The notes: generated by a model not told the origin, from the letters alone. Shown: positions 17,544 through 25,595, numbered from the stretch's first letter. The stretch: 63,277 nt of DNA from Methanomicrobiales archaeon (GCA_012516785.1 JAAYWH010000083.1:1-63277); one strand, 5' to 3'. A program made the numbers and translations.

Positions 17544-17672
17544 ATGGTAAATGTCTCCAAGGAAGGACAGGTTTTCGAGTGTGAAATCTGTGGAAATGTT
17601 GTTGTGGTCAAGGAAGTCGGCGGTGGCGAACTGGTCTGCTGCGGCCAGCCGATGAATCTCATACAGGGGTGA
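17544..17672 (+). CDS. Desulforedoxin-type iron protein
   Basis: This 42-residue protein has Cys13, Cys16, Cys32 and Cys33 (CEIC and VCCGQPM), the four ligands of the FeCys4 centre of desulforedoxin and of the N-terminal domain of desulfoferrodoxin. There is no superoxide-reductase domain after it, so it is a free-standing desulforedoxin-like carrier. The short start at 17544 is supported by GAGGTG seven bases ahead; longer in-frame readings upstream are not protein-like. Its stop codon overlaps the ribosome-binding site of the next gene. Confidence 0.88.
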   Translation: MVNVSKEGQVFECEICGNVVVVKEVGGGELVCCGQPMNLIQG

Positions 17673-17677
17673 TTCCC

Positions 17678-18022
17678 ATGGCAGAGGATATCAAGGATCT
17701 GGAGAAGATGATCGGCAAGGTTCCGAAATTCTTCAAGGAACTGACGGTGAACGACCCGAAGATGTTTGAGATGGTGATGAAGCTTGAGGGACATATCTGG
17801 GATGACGGAGCCCTCTCCAGGAAGAGCAAGAAACTGATTGCCATCGCTATCGCTGCATCACTCCGGGATCAGCATGCGGTCCATGCCCAGCTGATCGGTG
17901 CTTCCAAGCTCGGGATCTCAAAAGAAGAGGTCGAGGAGGCGCTCAGGGTGGCATTCCTCCTGGCAGGGATGCCTGCGTATGTCTACGGTAAGGCACAGCT
18001 CGACGAAGTCATGAAGGAGTGA
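17678..18022 (+). CDS. Carboxymuconolactone decarboxylase-family protein without the AhpD cysteines
   Basis: The 114-residue helical product matches the CMD/AhpD fold (KKLIAIAIAASLRDQHAVHAQLIGASKLG and the AFLLAGMPAYVYG end). In AhpD the matching position has CxxCxxxH; here it is DQHAVHAQ, with no cysteine in the protein, so it cannot do the thiol chemistry of AhpD. It could be a gamma-carboxymuconolactone-like enzyme or a structural partner. GGTGAT lies four bases before the ATG at 17678. It is six bases upstream of the peroxiredoxin gene, so a role together with it is likely. Confidence 0.85.
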   Translation: MAEDIKDLEKMIGKVPKFFKELTVNDPKMFEMVMKLEGHIWDDGALSRKSKKLIAIAIAASLRDQHAVHAQLIGASKLGISKEEVEEALRVAFLLAGMPAYVYGKAQLDEVMKE

Positions 18023-18028
18023 GAAACG

Positions 18029-18670
18029 ATGTGTGGTGAATCCAACGCAATGCCAATTCTTGGTGAGCCGGCCCCCGACTTTGAGGCACTGACCACAAAT
18101 GGCATGGTGAAGCTCTCTGATTTCAAGGGGAAGTGGCTGGTGCTGTTCTCCCATCCCGCGGACTTTACCCCCGTATGCACAACAGAATTCATAGCATTTT
18201 CAGCGATTGCGGATGAGTTGAAATCGCTTAATGTGCAATTGATGGGGCTCTCTATTGACTCTGTGCATTCACATCTTGCCTGGATAAGGAACGTGAAAGA
18301 GAAGATGGGAGTCGACATTCCGTTCCCCATCATCGCTGACCTTGACATGAATGTTGCCAAAAAGTATGGGATGATCCACCCTGGCCAGAGCAGCACGGCT
18401 GCAATCAGGGCAGTATTTTTCATCGATGACAAAGGTATCCTGCGGGCCATGATCTACTATCCGCTCACGGCAGGGCGGTACATGCCGGAGATAATTCGCC
18501 TCGTAAAATCCCTGCAAGCCACCGACAAATACGGCGTAGCCACCCCTGCAAACTGGCAGCCTGGTGACAAGGTCGTTGTCCCTGCGCCAAAGAACAAGGC
18601 CGAGATGGACAAACGGCTTTCGGAAGGGTACGAGTGCAAGGATTGGTACCTCTGCTTCAAGAAACTGTAA
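18029..18670 (+). CDS. Peroxiredoxin (Prx6/AhpC-TSA family)
   Basis: The 213-residue protein has the peroxidatic site DFTPVCTTEF with Cys50, and two late cysteines (Cys203 and Cys209 in YECKDWYLC) that match the C-terminal cysteines of archaeal Prx6-type peroxiredoxins such as that of Aeropyrum. It reduces peroxides in the cytoplasm; the electrons probably come from a thioredoxin or glutaredoxin system such as the fusion reductase nearby. It follows the AhpD-like gene by six bases and is followed by a T-rich tract. Confidence 0.96.
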   Translation: MCGESNAMPILGEPAPDFEALTTNGMVKLSDFKGKWLVLFSHPADFTPVCTTEFIAFSAIADELKSLNVQLMGLSIDSVHSHLAWIRNVKEKMGVDIPFPIIADLDMNVAKKYGMIHPGQSSTAAIRAVFFIDDKGILRAMIYYPLTAGRYMPEIIRLVKSLQATDKYGVATPANWQPGDKVVVPAPKNKAEMDKRLSEGYECKDWYLCFKKL

Positions 18671-18676
18671 CTGCAA

Positions 18677-18688
18677 TTTTTCTTTTTT
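18677..18688 (+). terminator. T-rich tract after the peroxiredoxin gene
   Basis: TTTTTCTTTTTT begins seven bases after the stop codon of the peroxiredoxin gene. It fits an archaeal hairpin-independent terminator for the desulforedoxin-CMD-peroxiredoxin message. Confidence 0.5.
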
Positions 18689-18758
18689 AGTGTAGTCGTC
18701 CAACCCACAAGACCGCAATTCCGCCAACGGTTTAAAAGATCCTCATGCTTCATCCAAC

Positions 18759-18766
18759 CATTTAAG
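18759..18766 (+). promoter_or_regulatory. TATA element ahead of the first flavoprotein of a pair
   Basis: CATTTAAG lies about 26-33 bases before the ATG at 18792 and no ribosome-binding site stands before that ATG, suggesting a leaderless transcript for the two-flavoprotein operon. A second AT-rich patch with TTTAAAAGA lies at 18731-18739. Confidence 0.35.
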
Positions 18767-18791
18767 TCGGACGGAACCCCACTTGAGACGT

Positions 18792-19406
18792 ATGCGGATC
18801 AAAGTCCTGGCCTTCGCAGGAAGTCCCCGGCGGCATGGCAACTCAGAGGCACTCCTCGATTGGGTCCTTGATGCAATGCAGAAGGAAGAAGATGCTGACA
18901 TTGAGAAGGTGATCCTGGTCGATGCCGATATCAATCCCTGCAGGGGTTGTAATGCCTGCGAGACCCTGAACCGGTGTGTCCAGCGGGACGGCATGGATAC
19001 CCTCCATGACAAGATTATCGATGCAGATCTGATCATTCTCTCAGCACCAATCTACTGCATGGGGATCTGCTCCCAGGCAAAGGCCCTGATCGATCGCTTC
19101 CAGGTTTTCCGATCACGAAAATATGTCCTGAAATTACCGATCGTCCCTCCCGAACGGAAAGGGAAGCGGATCGGGATATTCCTCTCCTCTGCCGGGCAGA
19201 ACTGGGACCATGTATTCAATGGGGCACTTCCTACCGTCAAGTGCTTTTTTCATGTGATAGACGTGAGGGATAAGGACATCCATTACCTGATGGTAAACGG
19301 CGTGGATGAGAAAGGTGCCATCCTGAAACATCCCTCAGCGCAGAGGGATGCGAGACTGCTTGCCCACGAGGTCATCACCGATATCAGGGCCAGGCTTGCA
19401 GGGTGA
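18792..19406 (+). CDS. Iron-sulfur flavoprotein
   Basis: The 204-residue product starts with the FMN loop AFAGSPRRHGNSEALL and has CRGCNACETLNRC, exactly the CX2CX2CX5C motif for the [4Fe-4S] cluster of iron-sulfur flavoproteins (Isf) from methanogens. SAPIYCMGICSQAKALIDRF is the flavin-binding helix. Isf proteins move electrons from ferredoxin to acceptors such as oxygen or peroxide. ATG 18792 is preferred over a TTG nine bases upstream. The next flavoprotein starts eight bases downstream, so they form one operon after the peroxiredoxin cluster. Confidence 0.9.
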   Translation: MRIKVLAFAGSPRRHGNSEALLDWVLDAMQKEEDADIEKVILVDADINPCRGCNACETLNRCVQRDGMDTLHDKIIDADLIILSAPIYCMGICSQAKALIDRFQVFRSRKYVLKLPIVPPERKGKRIGIFLSSAGQNWDHVFNGALPTVKCFFHVIDVRDKDIHYLMVNGVDEKGAILKHPSAQRDARLLAHEVITDIRARLAG

Positions 19407-19414
19407 TCCTTCAC

Positions 19415-20020
19415 ATGCTTGTCAGAGTTCTGGGCATCTCGGGAAGTCCGCACCGGCACGGCAATACTGAGACCCTCCTTGATGCCTTTCTCGAGGGGGC
19501 TGCAAACGCCGGAGGTTCCGATGAAAAGATCATTTTAAAGGATCTTGATTATACCCCCTGCCGCGGATGCAACGTCTGCCACAAAGAAGGGGAATGTATC
19601 GTGAAGGACGATGCCATCCCTCTCCTGGAACAGGTCCTTTCTGTCGATTGTCTTGCCGTAGCCTCGCCTATATACAGCATGGGGATCACGGCTGAGTTGA
19701 AGGGACTGATCGACCGTGCCCAGTATATCTGGGCCCGGAAGTTCATTCTGAAATCACTCTACTTCACCGACAAACAGATCCACAGGCACAAGGGAATATT
19801 CATATCGACGGCCGGGCTCTCGTGGGACAACGTCTTTGATGCAGCATTCCCCGCAATTACCGCATTCTTCAACACGATGGGGTTTGAGTATTATGACAAT
19901 ATCATCGCCAATGATATGGACCGTTACCGGGGAATACGGGGGCACCCCACTGCGCTTGCCGAGGCACGTGCCAAAGGCGAAGAGGTTGTCAGGGTCATTG
20001 AACAGATGAGTTGGGACTGA
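19415..20020 (+). CDS. Iron-sulfur flavoprotein, second of a pair
   Basis: The 201-residue product has GISGSPHRHGNTETLL (FMN loop), CRGCNVCHKEGEC (CX2CX2CX5C cluster motif) and SPIYSMGITAELKGLIDRA. It is clearly paralogous to the gene just before it. The stop of the first gene is overlapped by GGTGAT, which serves as its ribosome-binding site before the ATG at 19415. Cotranscription suggests that the two act together, perhaps as a heteromer, since Isf proteins assemble into tetramers; that is inferred. It is convergent with cbiO. Confidence 0.9.
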   Translation: MLVRVLGISGSPHRHGNTETLLDAFLEGAANAGGSDEKIILKDLDYTPCRGCNVCHKEGECIVKDDAIPLLEQVLSVDCLAVASPIYSMGITAELKGLIDRAQYIWARKFILKSLYFTDKQIHRHKGIFISTAGLSWDNVFDAAFPAITAFFNTMGFEYYDNIIANDMDRYRGIRGHPTALAEARAKGEEVVRVIEQMSWD

Positions 20021-20021
20021 A

Positions 20022-21203
20022 TCATTCACACTGTTGTGTACCGGCATCAAAAACCGAGACCCCAATGGAGAGCCCATTCTCTTTTCCGAAGGCTTCCACC
20101 CGGTCAGATACCCTCCTGACCATGCTCCCGGTGGTGACAATCGCTGAGTTCTCCCCGAGGAGCGCTTTCAGGATACATTTGTCAATGACCCCGTAGGTAA
20201 AATCCATGTGGATCTGACGATCCCGTGCCAGCTGTTTTGCACGAGTCCCCATTGCACCGACCGGCAGATCGGGATGTTCCTTGAGCCAGCACCCAAACGA
20301 GTCAAATCCTTCTGAATCGACATTGAAGACGGTAATGGATCCAGGTTCGGTGTAACAGGGCCGGTTCTGGAAAGCCCGGTCGATCACGTTCAGCATGTCA
20401 AGCACGGTTCTCGGCTTTCGCTCCGGCAGGGAAAATCCTCGTTTCTGGAGCTCAAAGTAGAGCTCAAGGAGGGTGGGCATCGAGAGGTGGGCTTTCCTGA
20501 CGCATTCCGGTTTCCCGAATGCCACATCAGGGACATCCTCCTGGAGTATCTTCCCCTCAAGGAGCAGTATCGCCCGGTCGGCCCAGGGATAGGCGAGTTC
20601 AATGTCATGGGTGGAGATGATGATGGTCTTTCCCTGGCTGTTGAGTTCATCCAAGAGTTCAATGATATCCTCTGATCCCGAGGGATCAAGGCCGCTTGTC
20701 GGTTCATCGAAGATGAGGACATCAGGGTCCATCGCGAGGACCCCTGCGATCGCCACCCGTTTTTTCTCGCCGCCGGAGAGCTGGTGGGGCGGGCGCCGAT
20801 CGAATCCTTCAAGCCCGACATACCGGAGTGCCCCCTCCACCGCCTGCTTCACCTCGTCCACGCTGTAGCCGAGGTTTACCGGGCCGAATGCGACATCCTG
20901 GAATACGGTCGGGGCGATGATCTGGCGGTCCGGATTCTGAAGGACAAAACCCACCCGTTTCCGGAGCGTGCGCAACGAGGCTTTATCATACCGGAACGGC
21001 TCATTGTCAAAGAGCAGCATCCCTGCATCAGGGCGGATCATGCCATTGAAGAGCAGCAGGAGGGTTGATTTTCCCGCGCCGTTTGGTCCGACAACGGCGA
21101 TCTTCTCTCCCCGCCTGATATGGAAGCTGATCCCTCTGATCGCCTCAAGGCCCCGCGGATACCGGTAGCGGATATCCCGTGCTTCGAGGATGATGCGGCT
21201 CAT
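20022..21203 (-). CDS. cbiO: Cobalt transporter ATPase CbiO with an extra C-terminal domain
   Basis: The first 275 residues are an energy-coupling-factor ABC ATPase: Walker A GPNGAGKST (about 39-47), Q-loop near VLQNPDRQI, signature LSGGEKKR, Walker B VLIFDEPTSGLDP and switch His in STHDIEL. It powers cobalt uptake through CbiQ. Residues 283-393 are an added domain not found in most CbiO proteins, with SITVFNVDSEGFDSFG, MGTRAKQLARD and AIVTTGSMVRRVSDRVEAFG. I do not recognise it; it could sense ligand or bind a partner. The start overlaps cbiQ by four bases. Confidence 0.93.
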   Translation of the reverse strand: MSRIILEARDIRYRYPRGLEAIRGISFHIRRGEKIAVVGPNGAGKSTLLLLFNGMIRPDAGMLLFDNEPFRYDKASLRTLRKRVGFVLQNPDRQIIAPTVFQDVAFGPVNLGYSVDEVKQAVEGALRYVGLEGFDRRPPHQLSGGEKKRVAIAGVLAMDPDVLIFDEPTSGLDPSGSEDIIELLDELNSQGKTIIISTHDIELAYPWADRAILLLEGKILQEDVPDVAFGKPECVRKAHLSMPTLLELYFELQKRGFSLPERKPRTVLDMLNVIDRAFQNRPCYTEPGSITVFNVDSEGFDSFGCWLKEHPDLPVGAMGTRAKQLARDRQIHMDFTYGVIDKCILKALLGENSAIVTTGSMVRRVSDRVEAFGKENGLSIGVSVFDAGTQQCE

Positions 21204-22000
21204 GATCCCGCTCCCATGATTGTGAGATCCCTGGCGAGAAACACGAGAAGCATGGAGAGCCCGAGAAAGAGTGCCACAGTAAGAACGGGGAGGGCTTCCA
21301 GTGGCCGGGTCTCCCCGAGCACAGCGAATTTCCCATCGTAACAGCGTGCATCCATGGCACGGATGAGATCTTCGCCGGCACTCCAGCTGCCAATAAAGAC
21401 AGCTCCGCAGAGGGTAGAGAAGGATTGGATCGATTCACGGAACGATCCATACCCCAGGCGCATCACCTGTGCATGATAGATCTGAACCAGCTGATCCATG
21501 ATCATGAAGATACTGCGGTATATCATCATGGCAAGATCCAGGACAACTTCAGGAACATGGCATTGCCTCATCACGACAAACAGATCAGTCATTGGCGTAG
21601 TGAGAGCGATGAAGATCAGGGCTGACATCCCCCCAATTACCCGGCAGAATACAAAGAATCCTTCGTTGAGACTCTCCTGGGTGACAGCCAAGGAGAGCCA
21701 GGGCAGTGGATTCCAGCTCCAGAATGTTTCTTCCCCTCCGGATATCAGGACGATCACTGCGACGCTCATGATCGCAAATGTTAAAGGTAAGACAAAGAGT
21801 CCACCATATGTCCTTGCATCAATTTTTGCTAGTAAGAGAATTGTACCAGAAAGGACGATTGCGATGAAAAGAGGCGCTATATAGTTCTGGGAGAGAAGAC
21901 AAAGGAGGATAGCTCCCAGTCCTGCTGAAAGTTTGAGATAGGTATTCACTTCCCTGAGACCGTTGGTCTGGGCAATATCTTCCAGGAATTCTTCGTACAT
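21200..22000 (-). CDS. cbiQ: Cobalt transporter permease CbiQ
   Basis: The 266-residue membrane protein has about five to six helices and the coupling motifs of ECF-type T components, AQVMRLGYGSFRESIQSF and RAMDARCYDGKF, the two Arg-containing short helices that contact the ATPase. It joins CbiO to the CbiM/CbiN substrate module. It lies 21 bases downstream of cbiN and overlaps cbiO. Confidence 0.95.
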   Translation of the reverse strand: MYEEFLEDIAQTNGLREVNTYLKLSAGLGAILLCLLSQNYIAPLFIAIVLSGTILLLAKIDARTYGGLFVLPLTFAIMSVAVIVLISGGEETFWSWNPLPWLSLAVTQESLNEGFFVFCRVIGGMSALIFIALTTPMTDLFVVMRQCHVPEVVLDLAMMIYRSIFMIMDQLVQIYHAQVMRLGYGSFRESIQSFSTLCGAVFIGSWSAGEDLIRAMDARCYDGKFAVLGETRPLEALPVLTVALFLGLSMLLVFLARDLTIMGAGS

Positions 22001-22021
22001 GCAGGAAACACTATTGTCGAT

Positions 22022-22324
22022 TTATGCCGTCTTCTTCTGACCCTTCCAGTAGCCGAAAACCCAGCCGACCATTATCCCGCCGATGGCAGCCTGGAGTGCA
22101 AAGATTCCTGCTTCAATTTCACCACTCGGAGGAGACCACTGCCAGATCAAGGGTTGAAATTCCTCTTCCGATTTCCCGGTTATCTCTGCAACCAGCGCGG
22201 ACCCCTGGGTATCAGCTCCGGCAAATTCTGCTTCATTCATGATTGAGCTCGTATAAAGGAACAAGGCACAGAACCCCAGTATCGCAAGAATTGTGAGAAT
22301 CTCCAGCCTGTATTTGAACGCCAT
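22022..22324 (-). CDS. cbiN: Cobalt transporter subunit CbiN
   Basis: The 100-residue protein has two membrane helices flanking an extracellular loop with AGADTQGSALVAEI and the highly conserved W-x-PPSGEIE segment, typical of CbiN. Together with CbiM it makes the cobalt-specific substrate module. The ATG abuts the cbiM stop. Confidence 0.95.
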   Translation of the reverse strand: MAFKYRLEILTILAILGFCALFLYTSSIMNEAEFAGADTQGSALVAEITGKSEEEFQPLIWQWSPPSGEIEAGIFALQAAIGGIMVGWVFGYWKGQKKTA

Positions 22325-23016
22325 CAGGCCTCACCCCGGGCTGCCCTGATTTTCTCTTCCGGAAATACCTTCAGCCGTAATATTATATCAGGTTTGAGCT
22401 GGACGATATACTTGAACACCAGCGCGAGAACGATTCCTTCAACAATTGCGAGGGGAACCTGTGTAAAGGCAAAGATGCCCATAAATAGTACAAACGAGCT
22501 TGTTATCCCACCTACTTCCGCAGGGGTTGCCAAGGCTAGTTCTAATGAAGTGGTAATATAGGTGAACAGGTCTGCAATTGCACAGGCAAGAAAAACGGTC
22601 AAATACATATTTACCCGAGTATCCCGGAGGGCCCGGTATACAATGTATCCGGCAATGGGTCCTATAATTCCCATCGAGACGACATTCGCTCCGAGTACCG
22701 ATAACCCGCCATGGGCGAGGAAGAGACTCTGGAACAGGAGCACGATTGCGCAGACGACAGAGGTGATCCACGGTCCAAAGCAAACTGCTGAGAGCCCTGT
22801 TCCGGTTGGATGAGAACAACTCCCGGTTATCGATGGGAGCTTCAGCGAAGAGAGAATAAAAATGAATCCGCCTGTTACGCCGAGGAGAGGAAGCGCTTCG
22901 TGATCCATTTCAAGGACTTTTTTCAGCCGGTATATGCCGAATACCAGGCAAGGCAATGCGATAAACCACCACACCACACACCACTGCCATGGTAAATATC
23001 CTTCCATAATGTGCAC
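22324..23016 (-). CDS. cbiM: Cobalt transporter substrate component CbiM
   Basis: CbiM binds cobalt through its N-terminal peptide, M-H-I-M-E-G, whose His2 is part of the metal site. The right start is therefore the GTG at 23016 giving MHIMEGYLP (230 residues); an in-frame GTG at 23025 lies inside the GGGGTGAT ribosome-binding site four bases upstream. Later motifs include SSLKLPSITGSCSHPTGTGL, also part of the site. About seven membrane segments are visible. It heads cbiMNQO, which supplies cobalt for the corrinoids of methanogenesis. Confidence 0.95.
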   Translation of the reverse strand: MHIMEGYLPWQWCVVWWFIALPCLVFGIYRLKKVLEMDHEALPLLGVTGGFIFILSSLKLPSITGSCSHPTGTGLSAVCFGPWITSVVCAIVLLFQSLFLAHGGLSVLGANVVSMGIIGPIAGYIVYRALRDTRVNMYLTVFLACAIADLFTYITTSLELALATPAEVGGITSSFVLFMGIFAFTQVPLAIVEGIVLALVFKYIVQLKPDIILRLKVFPEEKIRAARGEA

Positions 23017-23036
23017 GGTTATCACCCCAATATTTT

Positions 23037-23049
23037 TTGTTTTAAAACA
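23037..23049. promoter_or_regulatory. Palindrome ahead of cbiM
   Basis: TTGTTT-A-AAACAA is a perfect 13-base palindrome about 20 bases upstream of the cbiM start codon, in the AT-rich gap where its promoter must lie. It could be an operator for a metal-responsive repressor, or simply part of an AT-rich promoter. It does not look like the GTNTTA-type sites of NikR. Confidence 0.3.
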
Positions 23050-23120
23050 ACTTTATTTGTATTATTATTGAGCTATTTATTCCTTGCTTACCGTTCATTT
23101 CATATGAGGGAAATTGTTGA

Positions 23121-23768
23121 TCAGAGATAGAATGTCCCGATCAGTATCCCGAATGCAGCCACAATGAGGATTGCAAAGAGTGCCGGGTTCCATGCGAGCA
23201 CCTTCTTCCCGTCAAGTACACTGACAGGGAGCATGTTGAAGGCTGCAATCATTGCGTTCACCTGCAGGCCTACAACCCCGACCAAGGTCAACAGGCCTCC
23301 GGAAGAAGCTGGAGGATCCAGGACGGTACTGGCAAAGAGCAGTACGGCAAAAGGGATGCAGAGGACGAGGTTGGTCAGTGGGCCTGCGGCAGAGATCTTC
23401 CCATTCTGCTCCCTTGTGACCCCCGAACCATAGATCATAGTTGCACCTGGTGCGGCAAAGACGAGACCCACGAGGGCTGCGAGCACTACTGCAACAAGGA
23501 GCATGAGGTTGTCTTTCCGGAACTCTGCCCAGAATCCGAAATGCATCGCGGTGAACTTGTGCGCCAGTTCATGGAGGACAAACCCGATACCGACGGTAAC
23601 CATCGAGAGGACGAGGAAGACAAGGTAGGTTTGCAGTGTCGTCTCCTGAATGGGATTTCCCATCCATGTCCCTACCCCACCGGTGAAAGCGAGCGAAAAT
23701 GCGATAGAGATGGCAAACCAGGCGATGAAGAGATCGTACCGCTCCCTTCGTGAGATACGTTCGAGCAT
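23121..23768 (-). CDS. Site-2 protease-like M50 membrane metallopeptidase
   Basis: The 215-residue protein has about six membrane helices, the zinc motif HELAH (66-70) inside the second or third helix, and the third ligand region NMLPVSVLDGKKVL near the C terminus, as in site-2 proteases. It would cut substrates within the membrane; no substrate is evident. The start at 23768 follows AAGGA; the longer frame upstream reads through the chorismate mutase gene on the other strand and is not real. It is divergent from that gene. Confidence 0.93.
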   Translation of the reverse strand: MLERISRRERYDLFIAWFAISIAFSLAFTGGVGTWMGNPIQETTLQTYLVFLVLSMVTVGIGFVLHELAHKFTAMHFGFWAEFRKDNLMLLVAVVLAALVGLVFAAPGATMIYGSGVTREQNGKISAAGPLTNLVLCIPFAVLLFASTVLDPPASSGGLLTLVGVVGLQVNAMIAAFNMLPVSVLDGKKVLAWNPALFAILIVAAFGILIGTFYL

Positions 23769-23835
23769 GGGTCCTTCCCTTATCTGTAGGCATTCATAAG
23801 GGATATCTGTTGCCACCCCGCAGGAGAGCACCAGA

Positions 23836-23843
23836 TTTAAATT
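23836..23843 (+). promoter_or_regulatory. TATA element ahead of chorismate mutase
   Basis: TTTAAATT lies 26-33 bases before the ATG at 23869. No ribosome-binding site precedes that ATG, so the message probably starts at or near the start codon. Confidence 0.45.
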
Positions 23844-23868
23844 CCCTACCGTACCGTTACTATATGCT

Positions 23869-24153
23869 ATGCCGATAGATGCTTTGAGAGAGGAGATCAA
23901 CAGGATCGACCTGCAGTTGATCGATCTCATCGCCGAGCGACAGAAGATTGCAGGAAAGATCGCCCAGATCAAGACCAATGAAGGACTGCCCATCCATGAT
24001 CGGAAGAGAACCCATGAGGTACTGGAAGGGGCCTTTAATGCAGCAGTGGAGAAGAATATCAATCCTGTCTTTGTGCAGAAGATCTTTGAACTTCTCATCG
24101 AGATGAGTGAGGAACGACAGCGCGAATGTTCAGGCGAGGGCAACCTTCCCTGA
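23869..24153 (+). CDS. Chorismate mutase (AroQ type)
   Basis: The 94-residue all-helical protein matches monofunctional AroQ chorismate mutase: an N-terminal LREEINRIDLQLIDLIAERQKIAGKIAQIK helix with the active-site Arg and Lys, then IHDRKR and the C-terminal FELLIEMSEERQR. It converts chorismate to prephenate for phenylalanine and tyrosine. It stands alone between the M50 protease and a DsbD-like gene. Confidence 0.94.
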   Translation: MPIDALREEINRIDLQLIDLIAERQKIAGKIAQIKTNEGLPIHDRKRTHEVLEGAFNAAVEKNINPVFVQKIFELLIEMSEERQRECSGEGNLP

Positions 24154-24417
24154 TAAGGTCATGGGATTACTTTTCCTCTGCTCCCCGCTCCCGTATCCGT
24201 CCCACCTCCCCCACCTTAATCCCGGCACAATCCGGCAGAGATGATGGGATTACTGACAACCGGCGACGTTCTTCCTATTATTTTCTGATAACAGGACTGG
24301 TATGGCTGACGGGGGGAGTTCCATTGCACTCATGTATTTCTGCTCCTTTTATTTTGAGAGGCCAGTAGTTTCAAAAAAACAGACAATATTGGAGCGTCGT
24401 TATCTGAGGTCCCACCC

Positions 24418-25569
24418 TCATATGATCTCAAATATCAGGATGATTCCGAGCAGAATCATGACAATTCCCATGAGTACCCTGACCCCCCGGCGTGATCCGG
24501 TTTGCAGCTGTTCAAGCCGCTCAACAGGAAGGCCGAATGCGAATACTACTAGGATTATTACAAGGGGCAGAATGAAAAAGAGGTTGTAGAGGAGGAGATA
24601 GGGAATTCCTTCAATGATGCCCATCCGGTTTGAGATCAGGGAGAGGATAGCGAGGTATATGCCACCTGTGCAGGGCAGCTCAAACATCCCTACCAGTATC
24701 CCAACGATAAACGCAGCAGGGATTGACGCTTTCCTGATATACGGTTCTATGATTCCTTTTCCGCGTTCGGGTATCGAGAGCAGGGCAGGACCTTTCTCAC
24801 CGCCAGCTACTGACAGGATGCTATAGAGGCCTGCCGCGATTGCAATCACTGCGGCAACGATCGAGATTATCTGTGATATCCCCGCAGACTGGACAACGGC
24901 AAAAATTCCGAGCCCTGACATAAAATAAAAACAGAAGACTGCAAAAATGAATACCGAGCCGACAACAAGCATCTTTGAACGGGATTCTATGGAGATCAGG
25001 GAGAGGATAAGGAAGATGAGGACTGCGAAAGCACAGGGATTTATCCCGTCTGCAAGACCTGCCAATATGATGAGCGGAACAGTAAGCGTGCTTCGCGGAC
25101 TTTCCCCATCCGGTATTATCTCCTCTCCACTCCCATTCGTCCATGTGCCATTGACAGCATCGGCAAGACCCATGGTGATCTCCTCGTAACCTGTGAGGGA
25201 GATATTCCTGACAAAGACCGCCGGAACGGGGATGAATCCGGTACCGTAATACTCCCTGAACGAATGAAAGAGTGCAAGGTTTTCATCGCTCTCCATGATA
25301 TCAATGGGGTGGATCACCACATCAGGGCGGTTCCTTCCAAATTCATCGATAAAAGGATGAGTTTTCACGCATTCTCCACAATTCTGGTTGAAGAAGAAAT
25401 AGATCACCGGTTTCCCTTCTTCATATCCAACAGGAGAGAATGTTCCGTTGTTTACTGCCAGACGTCCGGTTGATGATTCTCCATCTGGAGTCTCGGCAGC
25501 TGCACAAGGGAGAGAGATCAGGCCAAGGATGATCAACAGAATACCATACTTCAAAATTCTCTGCAGCAT
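24418..25569 (-). CDS. DsbD/CcdA-like thiol-disulfide transporter with exported thioredoxin domain
   Basis: The 383-residue protein has a signal-anchor helix (7-25), an external thioredoxin-like domain with Cys64-Gly-Glu-Cys67 and the cis-Pro segment IPVPAVFVRN, and a C-terminal CcdA-like membrane domain with six or so helices containing GINPCAF and ELPCTGG, the two membrane cysteines that carry electrons across. It would pass reducing power from cytoplasmic thioredoxin to the outer face. A GGAGGGG site before 25569 fixes the start. It is 26 bases downstream of argB on the same strand but appears unrelated to it in function. Confidence 0.88.
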   Translation of the reverse strand: MLQRILKYGILLIILGLISLPCAAAETPDGESSTGRLAVNNGTFSPVGYEEGKPVIYFFFNQNCGECVKTHPFIDEFGRNRPDVVIHPIDIMESDENLALFHSFREYYGTGFIPVPAVFVRNISLTGYEEITMGLADAVNGTWTNGSGEEIIPDGESPRSTLTVPLIILAGLADGINPCAFAVLIFLILSLISIESRSKMLVVGSVFIFAVFCFYFMSGLGIFAVVQSAGISQIISIVAAVIAIAAGLYSILSVAGGEKGPALLSIPERGKGIIEPYIRKASIPAAFIVGILVGMFELPCTGGIYLAILSLISNRMGIIEGIPYLLLYNLFFILPLVIILVVFAFGLPVERLEQLQTGSRRGVRVLMGIVMILLGIILIFEII

Positions 25570-25595
25570 CCTTCCCCTCCCAGCCTCTACTCGGA

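Noticed and set aside
23026-23120. Cobalamin riboswitch ahead of cbiM
   Set aside because: The gap is only about 100 bases, AT-rich and without B12-box sequence; such riboswitches are not expected in archaea.
23769-24143. N-terminal extension of the M50 protease
   Set aside because: It runs antisense through the chorismate mutase gene and lacks membrane or motif character.
24154-24417. Possible relic marked by two copies of ATGGGATTACT (near 24160 and 24243)
   Set aside because: Eleven bases is short for a meaningful repeat, and no gene fragment or promoter is tied to it.
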